Below are positions 51,612-59,740 of a stretch of 64,000 bases of DNA, piece by piece. Position 1 is the first letter of the stretch. Each line of letters begins with the position of its first letter. The translations under genes and the position numbers were made by a program. Location of the stretch: positions 310,001-374,000 of the forward strand of contig NZ_FTOI01000001.1 of assembly GCF_900156725.1 (NCBI RefSeq), given 5' to 3'. The notes under the pieces were generated by a model. It did no database searches. It saw nothing but the letters and a program-made list of their open reading frames with translations, and was not told where the DNA came from. This DNA is from Kaistella chaponensis. Lineage in GTDB: Bacteria > Bacteroidota > Bacteroidia > Flavobacteriales > Weeksellaceae.

Positions 51612-52799
51612 TTATTCTTGCGAACGGTCATTAATACTATGATCTTCACTTTCTAGCCAGGAAGTTAAGTAGGTTTTATCTTCTACTTTCATTGCTTCTT
51701 CTGTTAATTTCAAAGGTCGGAAAGGATCCACCATTACAGCATATTCTTCGGTGAATTTTTTGCCAATCGATCGTTCCATCGCACCTGGATGTGGTCCATG
51801 AACAACTCCACCTGGATGAAGTGTAAAATCCATCAAATCGATATGATTTCTACTCATAAAATCTCCTTCCGTATAAAATAAAACCTCGTCAGAATCAATG
51901 TTAGAATGGTTATAAGGCGCCGGAATTGCTTGCGGATGATAATCATACATTCTTGCAACGAATGAACAAACCACGAAATTGTGTGCTTCAAAAGTTTGAT
52001 GAATTGGCGGCGGTAAATGAACACGACCAGTAATCGGTTCGAAATTTTTGATATTGAATTTAAAAGGATAAAAATAGCCGTCCCAACCAACAACATCAAA
52101 AGGATGAGTTGCATAAATGAAATCCCAGATTTGATTTTCCTTTTTAACCTTGATGAGGAAATCACCTTTTTCATCAATCGGTTCTACAAAAGTGGGCGTG
52201 ATAATGTCTCTTTCGCAAAATGGCGAATGTTCGAGGAGTTGACCGAACTCGTTTCTATAGCGTTTCGGAGTGTAAATTGGGGAATGACTTTCGACAATTA
52301 GAAACACATTATCTTCTGTGGTAAACTGCATTTGATAAATCGTTCCGCGCGGAACAATCAAATAATCACCTGCCGAAAAATCTAAATTTCCGACGAATGT
52401 CTTCATGGTTCCACTTCCTTCATGCACGAAAAGCAATTCGTCACATTCTGCATTTTTGTAAAAATATTCGGTCGATTTTCTAGGTTTTGCCAAACCCATT
52501 TTCAAGTCATTATTGACCATTAGAATTTTTCGGCTGTCGAGGAAATCGTCGTCTGCAGTGACGTTCATTCCTTTGAACATTCGAGGCGTAACATTTTTAT
52601 CAACAGCAATTTTTGGAGCAACATCTTTCGGTTCGCCGATCGATTTTATTTGTGTTGGCCGATGAATATGATAAAGTAGGGAAGAAATTCCATGAAATCC
52701 TTCTGTGCCGAAAAGTTGTTCGTAATAGAATTTGTCGTTTTCTGATTTGAAAACAGTATGTCTTTTTTGAGGAATTTTCCCAGAATGATGGTATCTCAT
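51612..52799 (-). CDS. hmgA: Homogentisate 1,2-dioxygenase
   Basis: 395 residues. It starts MRYHHSGKIPQKRHTVFK. The cupin core has LLFVHEGSGTMKTFVGNLDFSAGDYLIVPRGT and a C-terminal metal-site stretch TLHPGGVVHGPHPGAMERSIG with several His and a Glu. It opens homogentisate to maleylacetoacetate. It is a shorter homogentisate dioxygenase of the type found in Bacteroidota and Actinobacteria. No maleylacetoacetate isomerase gene is near. Confidence 0.93.
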   Translation of the reverse strand: MRYHHSGKIPQKRHTVFKSENDKFYYEQLFGTEGFHGISSLLYHIHRPTQIKSIGEPKDVAPKIAVDKNVTPRMFKGMNVTADDDFLDSRKILMVNNDLKMGLAKPRKSTEYFYKNAECDELLFVHEGSGTMKTFVGNLDFSAGDYLIVPRGTIYQMQFTTEDNVFLIVESHSPIYTPKRYRNEFGQLLEHSPFCERDIITPTFVEPIDEKGDFLIKVKKENQIWDFIYATHPFDVVGWDGYFYPFKFNIKNFEPITGRVHLPPPIHQTFEAHNFVVCSFVARMYDYHPQAIPAPYNHSNIDSDEVLFYTEGDFMSRNHIDLMDFTLHPGGVVHGPHPGAMERSIGKKFTEEYAVMVDPFRPLKLTEEAMKVEDKTYLTSWLESEDHSINDRSQE

Positions 52800-52897
52800 T
52801 TTTTTACTTTTTGGAGTTTTGTAAAATTAATGAAATTTTCAGACTTTCAGAAATTGATTTTTTAGCGGAAAACGAAAGAGTATTTCACCGATCTATC

Positions 52898-53446
52898 TTA
52901 TTCAAAGCTCATCACAGCTTCATAGAACTCTTCTTCCATGACGCCAAATTGCTGGCAAAGGAGCTTAATTCCTTCTAAGTTGAGGAGTACATTTTTATCG
53001 CGGAAATTCACCGGAATCGCACCCAATTCTGAAGCAACGACATATTGTTCATTATTTTTCTGAAAGACCGCCGGTTCAAAATGAAGTTTCCGGAAATGAT
53101 GCAAACTTTCTTCAATCCAATTTTTTACATCATCTGGATAAATAACAATTCCACCGGGAGTGATGTTTTTCAAAGTTGAAGCGATGTTTTCGCCGTCAAT
53201 TTCAGTGGAAGCAAAAAAAATAGTGGGTTTAAATTGAGAGGCTTTTTCGAGGTCTGAAGTTTCAAAAATAACAAAATCATTGTTGTCGTTTTTGGTAGAA
53301 CCTGAGTTAAGAAAAAAGTCAAATTCCTTTCCTGAAAAATTCAAAACCTCCAGAATTAATTTAGAAATGGACGGATTTACAGCATAAATCAGGACACGGG
53401 TTTTCTCTTTAGAAGAGGAAAGCAAATCAGAAAAAGAAATCATCAA
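52898..53446 (-). CDS. Protein of unknown function with a nucleotide-binding-like fold
   Basis: 182 residues. Alternating strands and helices (TRVLIYAVNPSISKLILEVLNF; NDFVIFETSDLEKASQFKPTIFFAS; GGIVIYPDDVKNWIEESL) suggest a Rossmann-like domain, loosely like the start of Mur ligases but without their P-loop. No signal peptide. It ends a set of closely packed genes with the lipoprotein and acyltransferase; 9 bp separate it from the lipoprotein. Confidence 0.7.
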   Translation of the reverse strand: MMISFSDLLSSSKEKTRVLIYAVNPSISKLILEVLNFSGKEFDFFLNSGSTKNDNNDFVIFETSDLEKASQFKPTIFFASTEIDGENIASTLKNITPGGIVIYPDDVKNWIEESLHHFRKLHFEPAVFQKNNEQYVVASELGAIPVNFRDKNVLLNLEGIKLLCQQFGVMEEEFYEAVMSFE

Positions 53447-53455
53447 AGAAAATTA

Positions 53456-53899
53456 TTATTTAAAATCTGCGGTTGCCATGTTCGCAGAAATGATTTGTTT
53501 GAAAACATTCGTTACTTCTTCCCACCGTTTTTTATCTTTCGTCATAATGAAGGCTGCATCTGATTTTCTGCCAGAATTTGCACCATTTTTTACAGCAATG
53601 GCAGTTGAAACATGATCGTATATTTTTTTATAATCTTCCTGAATGCTTCGGAAATTATTTTGGGTAAGTACAGCTTCGATTTTTTGCAGCTCATCATTTG
53701 AAATTTCAAAATCTTTTTCAAATTTTTTATTTTGTCCTTCGAAAGAGTAGTGAACGTTGTTGCCTTTGATTAATAGATTTTCGTAAATGGGCGCGAAACC
53801 ACCACTTCTGGAATAACTGTAATCAAAATCAGAGTATTTATTTTGCGTTTTGCAACTTGCCAGAATTAGCAGGAGAAATATAAAGGTTAACTTTTTCAT
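53456..53899 (-). CDS. Small lipoprotein of unknown function
   Basis: 147 residues. Lipoprotein signal MKKLTFIFLLLILASC (Cys16). The mature part is alpha/beta, including YSDFDYSYSRSGGFAPIYENLLIKGNNV and KKRWEEVTNVFKQIISANM. Its first base overlaps the acyltransferase stop (TAATG), showing translational coupling. No known family. Confidence 0.7.
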   Translation of the reverse strand: MKKLTFIFLLLILASCKTQNKYSDFDYSYSRSGGFAPIYENLLIKGNNVHYSFEGQNKKFEKDFEISNDELQKIEAVLTQNNFRSIQEDYKKIYDHVSTAIAVKNGANSGRKSDAAFIMTKDKKRWEEVTNVFKQIISANMATADFK

Positions 53900-54726
53900 T
53901 AATACATATTTTTCTTTTTAGAATCATTTTCGAGCTCAGCTTCTGTTTTTTGGGCTTTGAGTTCCAGATCATAATCATGCAGAATATTAAATTCTTCAGA
54001 CTGCTCGATTCCGACCATAATTTTATTTAAAATAGTTTGGGCGTCATCTTTGTCATAATCGATGTTGAGTGGTTTTTTAAATTCCATTGTTGGTTTTACA
54101 CCGGTTACTTTCACGCGTAATCCTTTTTTGTCAAAAGCTCTTCTAAATCCATTTATTTTTATGGGAATTACAATGGGTCTTTGGTTTTTTACCAATCTAG
54201 CCGTTCCTTTTCTTCCCTGTGCAAAAGCAGAGGTAGTTCCTTGTGGAAAGGTAATCAACCAGCCATTGTCTAGAGCTTTCATGATATTGTCGACCTCGGT
54301 TAAATCTACCATTCTATTGACGTCTTTTCCTTCTGCACGCCAAGTTCTTTTCACCGTAACCGCGCCGGCTAAAGCGAAAAGTTTGGTCATAAAACCAGCT
54401 TTCATCGTTTCTTCGGCCGCTACATAATAAAAATCTACTTTAGGATTTAGTAAATAAATCGGATTTTTAATAGAATTTAAATAACCATTATTGACTGCAC
54501 AAAATGCGTGATACATCGCAGCAACATCTGCAAAATAGGTTTGATGATTAGACACGAATAAAACGTTAGAGTCTGGTAAATCCACCAGATTTTCTGTTCC
54601 CGATATTTTCAATTTGTTAAAACCGTTGAATCGTCGGTATGAAACCATTCCTAACACAAAAATAATCAGTCTTTTCAGGAAATAGAGGTTACCGAAAGCG
54701 TCGGTAAAAATATTTTTCTTCGCCAT
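53899..54726 (-). CDS. 1-Acyl-sn-glycerol-3-phosphate acyltransferase-like protein
   Basis: About 275 residues from the ATG at 54726; a TTG two codons earlier is possible. The PlsC box is present: VSNHQTYFADV (HxxxxD) and ITFPQGTTSAF (substitutes FPEGT with Gln), with GFMTKLFALAGAVTVKR between them. It transfers a fatty-acyl chain to a glycerophosphate or similar acceptor in the inner membrane. The Gln in the second box is unusual for a classical PlsC. Confidence 0.88.
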   Translation of the reverse strand: MAKKNIFTDAFGNLYFLKRLIIFVLGMVSYRRFNGFNKLKISGTENLVDLPDSNVLFVSNHQTYFADVAAMYHAFCAVNNGYLNSIKNPIYLLNPKVDFYYVAAEETMKAGFMTKLFALAGAVTVKRTWRAEGKDVNRMVDLTEVDNIMKALDNGWLITFPQGTTSAFAQGRKGTARLVKNQRPIVIPIKINGFRRAFDKKGLRVKVTGVKPTMEFKKPLNIDYDKDDAQTILNKIMVGIEQSEEFNILHDYDLELKAQKTEAELENDSKKKNMY

Positions 54727-54751
54727 TATCAAATTTACATTAGGCGCGAAT

Positions 54752-55381
54752 TTACAAATTTTTCAGCAAGTGGCTAAATTCGCTTAAAATCATTGATGTT
54801 GCGCCCCAAATACTATAATTATTGAAATTAATCACCGGAACTTCTACACCACGAGAACTTGGTAAAACCATCATTTCGGGGTGTTCAGAGAGTTTTAAAA
54901 GAGTGGCCACAGGAAATTCAATGAGTTCTACTGCTTCGGTTTCCTGTAAGATAAATTGGGGATTTTTTTTGGTATAGGAAACAAATGCTTTTACATAAAA
55001 ATTGCTCGGTGGAATATAGATGGGTGACATTTCCCGGATGATTCTGTTGTAATAGATGTCGATTCCCATTTCTTCAGAAGTTTCTCTTTTTGCAGTTTCT
55101 TCAAAATTGATATCGTATTCTTCTTTTTTGCCGCCTGGAAGTGAAATTTGTCCGCTGTGTCGATCACGATCGTTCGTGCTTCTTACCATGAGCGGAAAAT
55201 ACCATTCGTTATTTTTAAGATAAAGCAGGATGTTTACCGCAGCAAATTTGGGATTTTTTGCCAGTATTTCTTCATAAGAAAATAAGGGTCTATAAGGTGG
55301 TGAATAAATTTGATGAGCATTTTCACCTTCTAACTGTGCGTTTTGTATTTTTTTGAGTAAATCTCTTCCGAAAACTTCCAT
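54752..55381 (-). CDS. CoA-type Nudix hydrolase
   Basis: 209 residues. The Nudix box runs GGKKEEYDINFEETAKRET and SEEMGI, which is the CoA-pyrophosphatase (NudL/YeaB) spacing. LLYLKNNEWYFPLMVRSTNDRDRHSGQISLPGG before it also fits that group. It likely splits CoA or related dinucleotides into phosphopantetheine and 3',5'-ADP. Confidence 0.9.
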   Translation of the reverse strand: MEVFGRDLLKKIQNAQLEGENAHQIYSPPYRPLFSYEEILAKNPKFAAVNILLYLKNNEWYFPLMVRSTNDRDRHSGQISLPGGKKEEYDINFEETAKRETSEEMGIDIYYNRIIREMSPIYIPPSNFYVKAFVSYTKKNPQFILQETEAVELIEFPVATLLKLSEHPEMMVLPSSRGVEVPVINFNNYSIWGATSMILSEFSHLLKNL

Positions 55382-55493
55382 GAGACAAATTTAAGGAAAG
55401 TGTTGATGAATTTGTTTTAAGAAAAGGTTAAAATTGAGGGTAATTTTAAATTAAAAATTATTCCATTTGAAGGAATTTTTTCCATAAAAAAAA

Positions 55494-55510
55494 CTCCCAA
55501 AATTTGGGAG
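55494..55510 (-). terminator. Terminator after the RNase G gene
   Basis: CTCCCAAA pairs with TTTGGGAG; on the minus strand a T-tract follows. Confidence 0.7.
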
Positions 55511-55566
55511 CTGTACTTGTAATTAAAGAAACCATTTGTTTTTTAGGGTTCTTTTTAACTTGGTTT

Positions 55567-57126
55567 TTAGTTCGAGTAACTCTGCAATTCTTCTTTTTTA
55601 GAATTGATCAGTTTATACTCTAAGTATTTGAACGAATCTCTTGGAATAATGGTTACCCATTTTTTGTATTTCAAAAACCATTTCACCTGAATGCTCATCA
55701 AACTTTTGGTTAAATATGCTTCTACGAAAGGATGAACATGTAAAAATATTTTTCCTTTTTCGATTTGTATGGTATTTCGAATCACTTCTTCCATTCGTTC
55801 AACTACGACGATTGGTGCGAGAATTTCCCCGTCAATATTCGGGTTTTCTTCTTTGGTTTCTATTTGATTTTCGGGGCGCGTTCGTTGTCTCGTCATTTGA
55901 ATTAGACCGAATTTGCTTGGAGGTAAAATTTTATGCCGTGCTTTATCACGAGACATTTCTTCTTTCAAATGTTCAAATAATTCTCTGCGATGTTCAGCAT
56001 TGATCATGTCGATAAAATCGATCACGATAATTCCGCCCATATCTCGAAGTCTCAGTTGACGTGCAATTTCCGTAGCTGCCATTTTGTTCACGCTTAAAGC
56101 ATGTTCGTTTTTGGCCGCATTTCCGGAGGAGATGTTGTTGCCGGAATTTACATCAACCACGTGAAGTGCTTCTGTATGTTCGATGACAAGATACGCTCCT
56201 TTAGAACTTGGAATATTTACATGTTTTCCGAAACTTTGTTTCAGTTGTTTTTCGACGTTGTAATATTCCATCAAAGGAATAGGTTTGTCGTAAAACTGTA
56301 CGATATTCTTTCTTTCAGGCGCTATAACTTCAATATAATTGCGCATTTCATCTACCATCTGCTCATCATCGCAAATAATAGAAACGAAATCTGCATTGAA
56401 ATTGTCGCGTAAAATAGAAGAGGCTTTATCTTGTTCGCTTAAAACTTTGCTCGGAACTTTATTTTTTTGAAGATTTTTGAAGGTGTTTTCCCACTTTTGA
56501 ATCAGTTGATTCATATCGTTGTGAAGTTCAGCTACTTTCTTTCCTTCGGCAACAGTACGAATGATAACGCCGAAACCTTCTGGTTTAATGCTTTCAATCA
56601 ATGTTCGCAAACGCTCTCGTTCTTCCGCATTACCAATTTTTTTAGAGATGGAAACGCTTTTGTCAAACGGAATGAGTACCAGAAACCTTCCTGTTAAAGA
56701 AATTTGCGTAGAAATACGTGGTCCTTTAGTAGAAATTGGTTCTTTCGTAATTTGCAGAATAACACTGTCATCTTTGGCGATTACTTTTTCGATATTTCCG
56801 TTTTTTTCGATTTCTTTTTGAACCTCAAAATTTTTCAGAGAAGAATTTTGTTGTTTTTTTGAAATGGTGTCTTGCAGAAATTTTTTGTACGTGAGAAATT
56901 GTGGTCCCAAATCCTGATAGTGCAGAAATGCATCTTTTTCGTAACCGATGCTTACAAAAGCAGCATTAAGATTGGGTGCCAGTTTTTTTACCCTTCCGAT
57001 AAATAGATCACCGACAACGAAATCGCTTTTGTCCTCCTGTTCATGGAGTTCAAAAAGACGTCCGTCTTCGAGCAAAGCAATTTTAGACTGCGCAGCTTCA
57101 TGTGAAATGATCAGTTCTTTCTTCAT
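55567..57126 (-). CDS. rng: Ribonuclease G/E family endoribonuclease
   Basis: 519 residues. The S1 RNA-binding domain (about 38-115; GDLFIGRVKKLAPNLNAAFVSIGYEKDAFLHY) is followed by the catalytic domain with LHVVDVNSGN (Asp) and GGIIVIDFIDM (Asp) that hold magnesium. It processes rRNA ends and mRNAs by cutting AU-rich single strands. The zinc-link motif CPxC of E. coli RNase E and G is missing after TRQRTRP. No long disordered scaffold follows. HU and the 29-residue protein lie upstream on the same strand. Confidence 0.93.
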   Translation of the reverse strand: MKKELIISHEAAQSKIALLEDGRLFELHEQEDKSDFVVGDLFIGRVKKLAPNLNAAFVSIGYEKDAFLHYQDLGPQFLTYKKFLQDTISKKQQNSSLKNFEVQKEIEKNGNIEKVIAKDDSVILQITKEPISTKGPRISTQISLTGRFLVLIPFDKSVSISKKIGNAEERERLRTLIESIKPEGFGVIIRTVAEGKKVAELHNDMNQLIQKWENTFKNLQKNKVPSKVLSEQDKASSILRDNFNADFVSIICDDEQMVDEMRNYIEVIAPERKNIVQFYDKPIPLMEYYNVEKQLKQSFGKHVNIPSSKGAYLVIEHTEALHVVDVNSGNNISSGNAAKNEHALSVNKMAATEIARQLRLRDMGGIIVIDFIDMINAEHRRELFEHLKEEMSRDKARHKILPPSKFGLIQMTRQRTRPENQIETKEENPNIDGEILAPIVVVERMEEVIRNTIQIEKGKIFLHVHPFVEAYLTKSLMSIQVKWFLKYKKWVTIIPRDSFKYLEYKLINSKKEELQSYSN

Positions 57127-57371
57127 TGTAATAATAGGGAATCAAAAAAAAATAAATCGGAAGCAATCCAGAGATTAACGCTTCAACTTTGATTTATAAA
57201 TTTTGATGAGTTCTTTTTTTAAAAGTGTTTAACTTAAAAAAAATCAGGAGTGAAGAGATGGAGAACCAAATTTTCGCTTTCTGACTTTGGGGTAAAACAA
57301 AAATATAGTCGGTGAGATTTTAATCATATAAAAACACCAACTATATTGTTATATTGTAAATCGCGAATGGA

Positions 57372-57461
57372 TTATTTTTTCTTGTGTCTGTTCGCTCTTC
57401 TTCTTTTCTTTCTTTTGTGAGTTGCAACCTTGTGTCTCTTTCTTTTCTTTCCGCTTGGCAT
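57372..57461 (-). CDS. 29-residue highly basic ribosome-associated-type protein (mS38/COX24-like)
   Basis: The sequence starts MPSGKKRKRHKVATHKRKKR and ends ANRHKKK; about two-thirds of residues are Lys, Arg or His. It matches the very short basic proteins of Bacteroidota that databases label AURKAIP1/COX24 domain, related to mitochondrial ribosomal mS38. A ribosome-bound role is likely. The ATG is at 57461, and the gene lies between HU and rng. Confidence 0.8.
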   Translation of the reverse strand: MPSGKKRKRHKVATHKRKKRRRANRHKKK

Positions 57462-57504
57462 AATTTAAATTTTTTTGTTTGTAACGTATATGTTCTTTAG
57501 TTAA

Positions 57505-57795
57505 TTATTTTACTGAAACTTTGGTTTTAACTTTCTCTACAAATGTTTTTGAAGGTTTAAAAGCCGGGATATTGTGAGCTGGGATCTCAATTGCTGTGTT
57601 TTTAGAAATATTTCTTCCCGTTTTTGCTGCTCTAGTCTTGATGATAAATGAACCGAAGCCTCTTAAATAAACATTCTCACCGCTATACATTGAAGTTCTG
57701 ATTTCCTGCATGAATGCTTCCACAACTTTTTGAGTTTCATTCTTTTCAGTTCCCAATTTGTTTGAGATTGTATTTACCAATTCTGCCTTTGTCAT
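57505..57795 (-). CDS. hup: HU-family DNA-binding protein
   Basis: 96 residues. The fold is complete: TKAELVNTISNKLGTEKNETQKVVEAFMQEIRTS, GENVYLRGFGSFIIKTRAAKTGRNISKNTAIEIPAHNIPAFKPSKTF. This is the HU/IHF beta-arm dimer that bends and compacts DNA. It is transcribed divergently from mutY, with overlapping promoters. Confidence 0.94.
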   Translation of the reverse strand: MTKAELVNTISNKLGTEKNETQKVVEAFMQEIRTSMYSGENVYLRGFGSFIIKTRAAKTGRNISKNTAIEIPAHNIPAFKPSKTFVEKVKTKVSVK

Positions 57796-57811
57796 TTCCT
57801 TTATTTATTTA

Positions 57812-57819
57812 TATTTTTG
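57812..57819 (+). promoter_or_regulatory. Possible -7 box (TATTTTTG) of mutY
   Basis: It lies 23 nt before the mutY TTG start codon. A second match, 57838-57845, overlaps that start codon and cannot serve the same start. The true box is undecided. Confidence 0.4.
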
Positions 57820-57824
57820 GTGTG

Positions 57825-57832
57825 CAAATATA
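57825..57832 (-). promoter_or_regulatory. -7 box (TATATTTG on the minus strand) of the HU gene
   Basis: CAAATATA on the plus strand, about 30 nt upstream of the HU ATG. It overlaps the divergent mutY promoter region. Confidence 0.55.
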
Positions 57833-57842
57833 ATAACTATTT

Positions 57843-58883
57843 TTGAAAACTAAAAATCAAAATGCTGATTTTCTTCACGTTGGTGAAAAACTGTTAGCAT
57901 GGTACAAAAATCACGGCAGAGACTTGCCATTTAGAAAGACAAATGATCCTTATAAAATATGGATTTGCGAGATTATTTTTCAGCAAACCCGAATCGAACA
58001 AGGATTAAATCATTACCGAAATTTCATCCAAAGATTTCCTGATGTTCAAACACTGGCACACGCAGAAACCGATGAAGTTTTACTTTATTGGAAAGGTTTA
58101 GGGTATTATTCCCGCGCCTTGAATCTGCATAAAGCAGCTTTGCAAATTATCAACGATTTTAATGGAGTTTTTCCTTCTGCGCATCAGGATATTTTGCAAT
58201 TAAAAGGAGTAGGGAAATATACAGCGGCTGCGATTTCCAGTATCTGCTTCGGTAAAAAAATTGCAGCAGTTGATGGCAATTTCTATCGGGTTTTATCACG
58301 GGTTTTTGCCGATGATTTCGATGTTTCCCATGCGAAGGCTTTTGACTATTTTTCTGAATTGGCTGTAAAAATGATGCCCGAAAAGGAAGCAGGCCATTTC
58401 AATGAAGCCATGATGGATTTAGGATCAGAAATTTGTAAACCCAAAAATCCCGTTTGCATTTATTGTCCTTTAAATGAAGCGTGTCTCGCATTTAATTTGG
58501 GTAAAATTCCTCTTTTCCCCGTTAAAACGAAAAAGGTAAAACCCACCGATTTGGAACTTACTTATTATTTTGTAGAATATAAGGATCAATTCCTGATCAA
58601 GCAGCGACAAGTAGATTTTATATGGAAAAAACTCTACGAATTTCCCACAGAAATCCCGGTGGTTTTCGAAAAATTGATTTCCGGACAGAAGAAAATTTCG
58701 CACAAACTCACGCATAAGAACTTGACCATTCACTTGTATAAAGTGACATTGCATTCAAAAAAAATGTTTGATGATTTTGCAACCCAAGAACAGTTTTCAG
58801 CTATTACTTACGAAGATTCCCATCAGAAATCGTTTCCTAAACCGCTGGAAAATTATCTTTTTTCACTATTTGAAGGAGAATAA
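57843..58883 (+). CDS. mutY: A/G-specific adenine glycosylase
   Basis: 346 residues. HhH-GPD core DLPFRKTNDPYKIWICEIIFQQTR, LKGVGKYTAAAISSICFG, and AVDGNFYRVLSR with the catalytic Asp. A [4Fe-4S] loop follows, Cys-x6-Cys-x2-Cys-x5-Cys (CKPKNPVCIYCPLNEAC), then a C-terminal MutT-like domain (about 225-346). It removes adenine mispaired with 8-oxoguanine. There is no in-frame ATG before the core, so the TTG at 57843 (reading KTKNQNADF next) is used. gldD follows after 75 bp. Confidence 0.92.
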   Translation: MKTKNQNADFLHVGEKLLAWYKNHGRDLPFRKTNDPYKIWICEIIFQQTRIEQGLNHYRNFIQRFPDVQTLAHAETDEVLLYWKGLGYYSRALNLHKAALQIINDFNGVFPSAHQDILQLKGVGKYTAAAISSICFGKKIAAVDGNFYRVLSRVFADDFDVSHAKAFDYFSELAVKMMPEKEAGHFNEAMMDLGSEICKPKNPVCIYCPLNEACLAFNLGKIPLFPVKTKKVKPTDLELTYYFVEYKDQFLIKQRQVDFIWKKLYEFPTEIPVVFEKLISGQKKISHKLTHKNLTIHLYKVTLHSKKMFDDFATQEQFSAITYEDSHQKSFPKPLENYLFSLFEGE

Positions 58884-58946
58884 TAGGTGATTGAATCCAT
58901 TGAATAACTCCTTATAATGAATCATTTGAAATCTAAAACTAATTCG

Positions 58947-58954
58947 TATTTTTG
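58947..58954 (+). promoter_or_regulatory. -7 box (TATTTTTG) of gldD
   Basis: Exactly 4 nt before the ATG at 58959, predicting a leaderless transcript and fixing the start. Confidence 0.6.
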
Positions 58955-58958
58955 CGCA

Positions 58959-59513
58959 ATGTTTAAAAAACTCCTATTCGCTTTTTTAGGATTTGCTTTA
59001 TTTTCCTGCGCGAAAGAAACACAGCCAAAACCATCGGGGGAACTGCGGTTAGAATATCCTGTCGCCAAGTATGAGAAATTTACTTCTCCCTGTAATTTTG
59101 ACTTTGAATATTCTTCTTTTGCCAAGATTGTAGATGCAAAAAGCCCGTGTTGGTATTATATAGACTACCCGAAAATGAAAGCCAAGGTCTTTGTTACGTA
59201 TTTTCCAGTCAAAAATGACTTGGAACTTCATGTAAAAGAATCTGAGAAAATGGTTTATGAACATACGATTAAAGCCAATTCGATTGACACCAAATCCTTT
59301 AATTATCCTGAACGCCATGTTTATGGTAATTTTTATGAATTAAAAGGACCAACAGCTTCTAATCTTCAGTTTTTTGTCACTGATTCTACAAGACATTATG
59401 TGACCGCGAATCTCTATTTCAATACGAGACCAAAACCCGATTCTTTGGCTCCGGCTATCGATTATATTAAAAAAGATTTACTTCATTTAATAGATACCTT
59501 TAACTGGAAATAG
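58959..59513 (+). CDS. gldD: Gliding-motility lipoprotein GldD
   Basis: About 184 residues from the ATG at 58959. Lipoprotein signal FKKLLFAFLGFALFSC (Cys near 17), then the GldD body YPVAKYEKFTSPCNFDFEYSSFAKI, CWYYIDYPKMKAKVFVTYFPV and FNYPERHVYGNFYELKGPTASN. GldD is needed for gliding in Flavobacterium and is kept in some non-gliding relatives. The usual mutY-ssb-gldE-gldD cluster is shortened here: ssb and gldE are absent between mutY and gldD. Confidence 0.9.
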   Translation: MFKKLLFAFLGFALFSCAKETQPKPSGELRLEYPVAKYEKFTSPCNFDFEYSSFAKIVDAKSPCWYYIDYPKMKAKVFVTYFPVKNDLELHVKESEKMVYEHTIKANSIDTKSFNYPERHVYGNFYELKGPTASNLQFFVTDSTRHYVTANLYFNTRPKPDSLAPAIDYIKKDLLHLIDTFNWK

Positions 59514-59740
59514 AAAAATCGATTTTAGATAAAATATTAGAACAAGACAGAAAGTGAAACTTCTTTTTCCCCATAAAAGAGACAAAAGAAATGATAATTA
59601 AAAAAGAATTTCAAAAAATAGCAAAATGCAAGACATTTATTTTGCAAACTTTGACTTAACTATTGTGCTACACTTTTTGATTCTCGGTTAAAATATATAA
59701 TAAGATAAAAAATACAATTTAAAACAAAAAAACTTTATAA

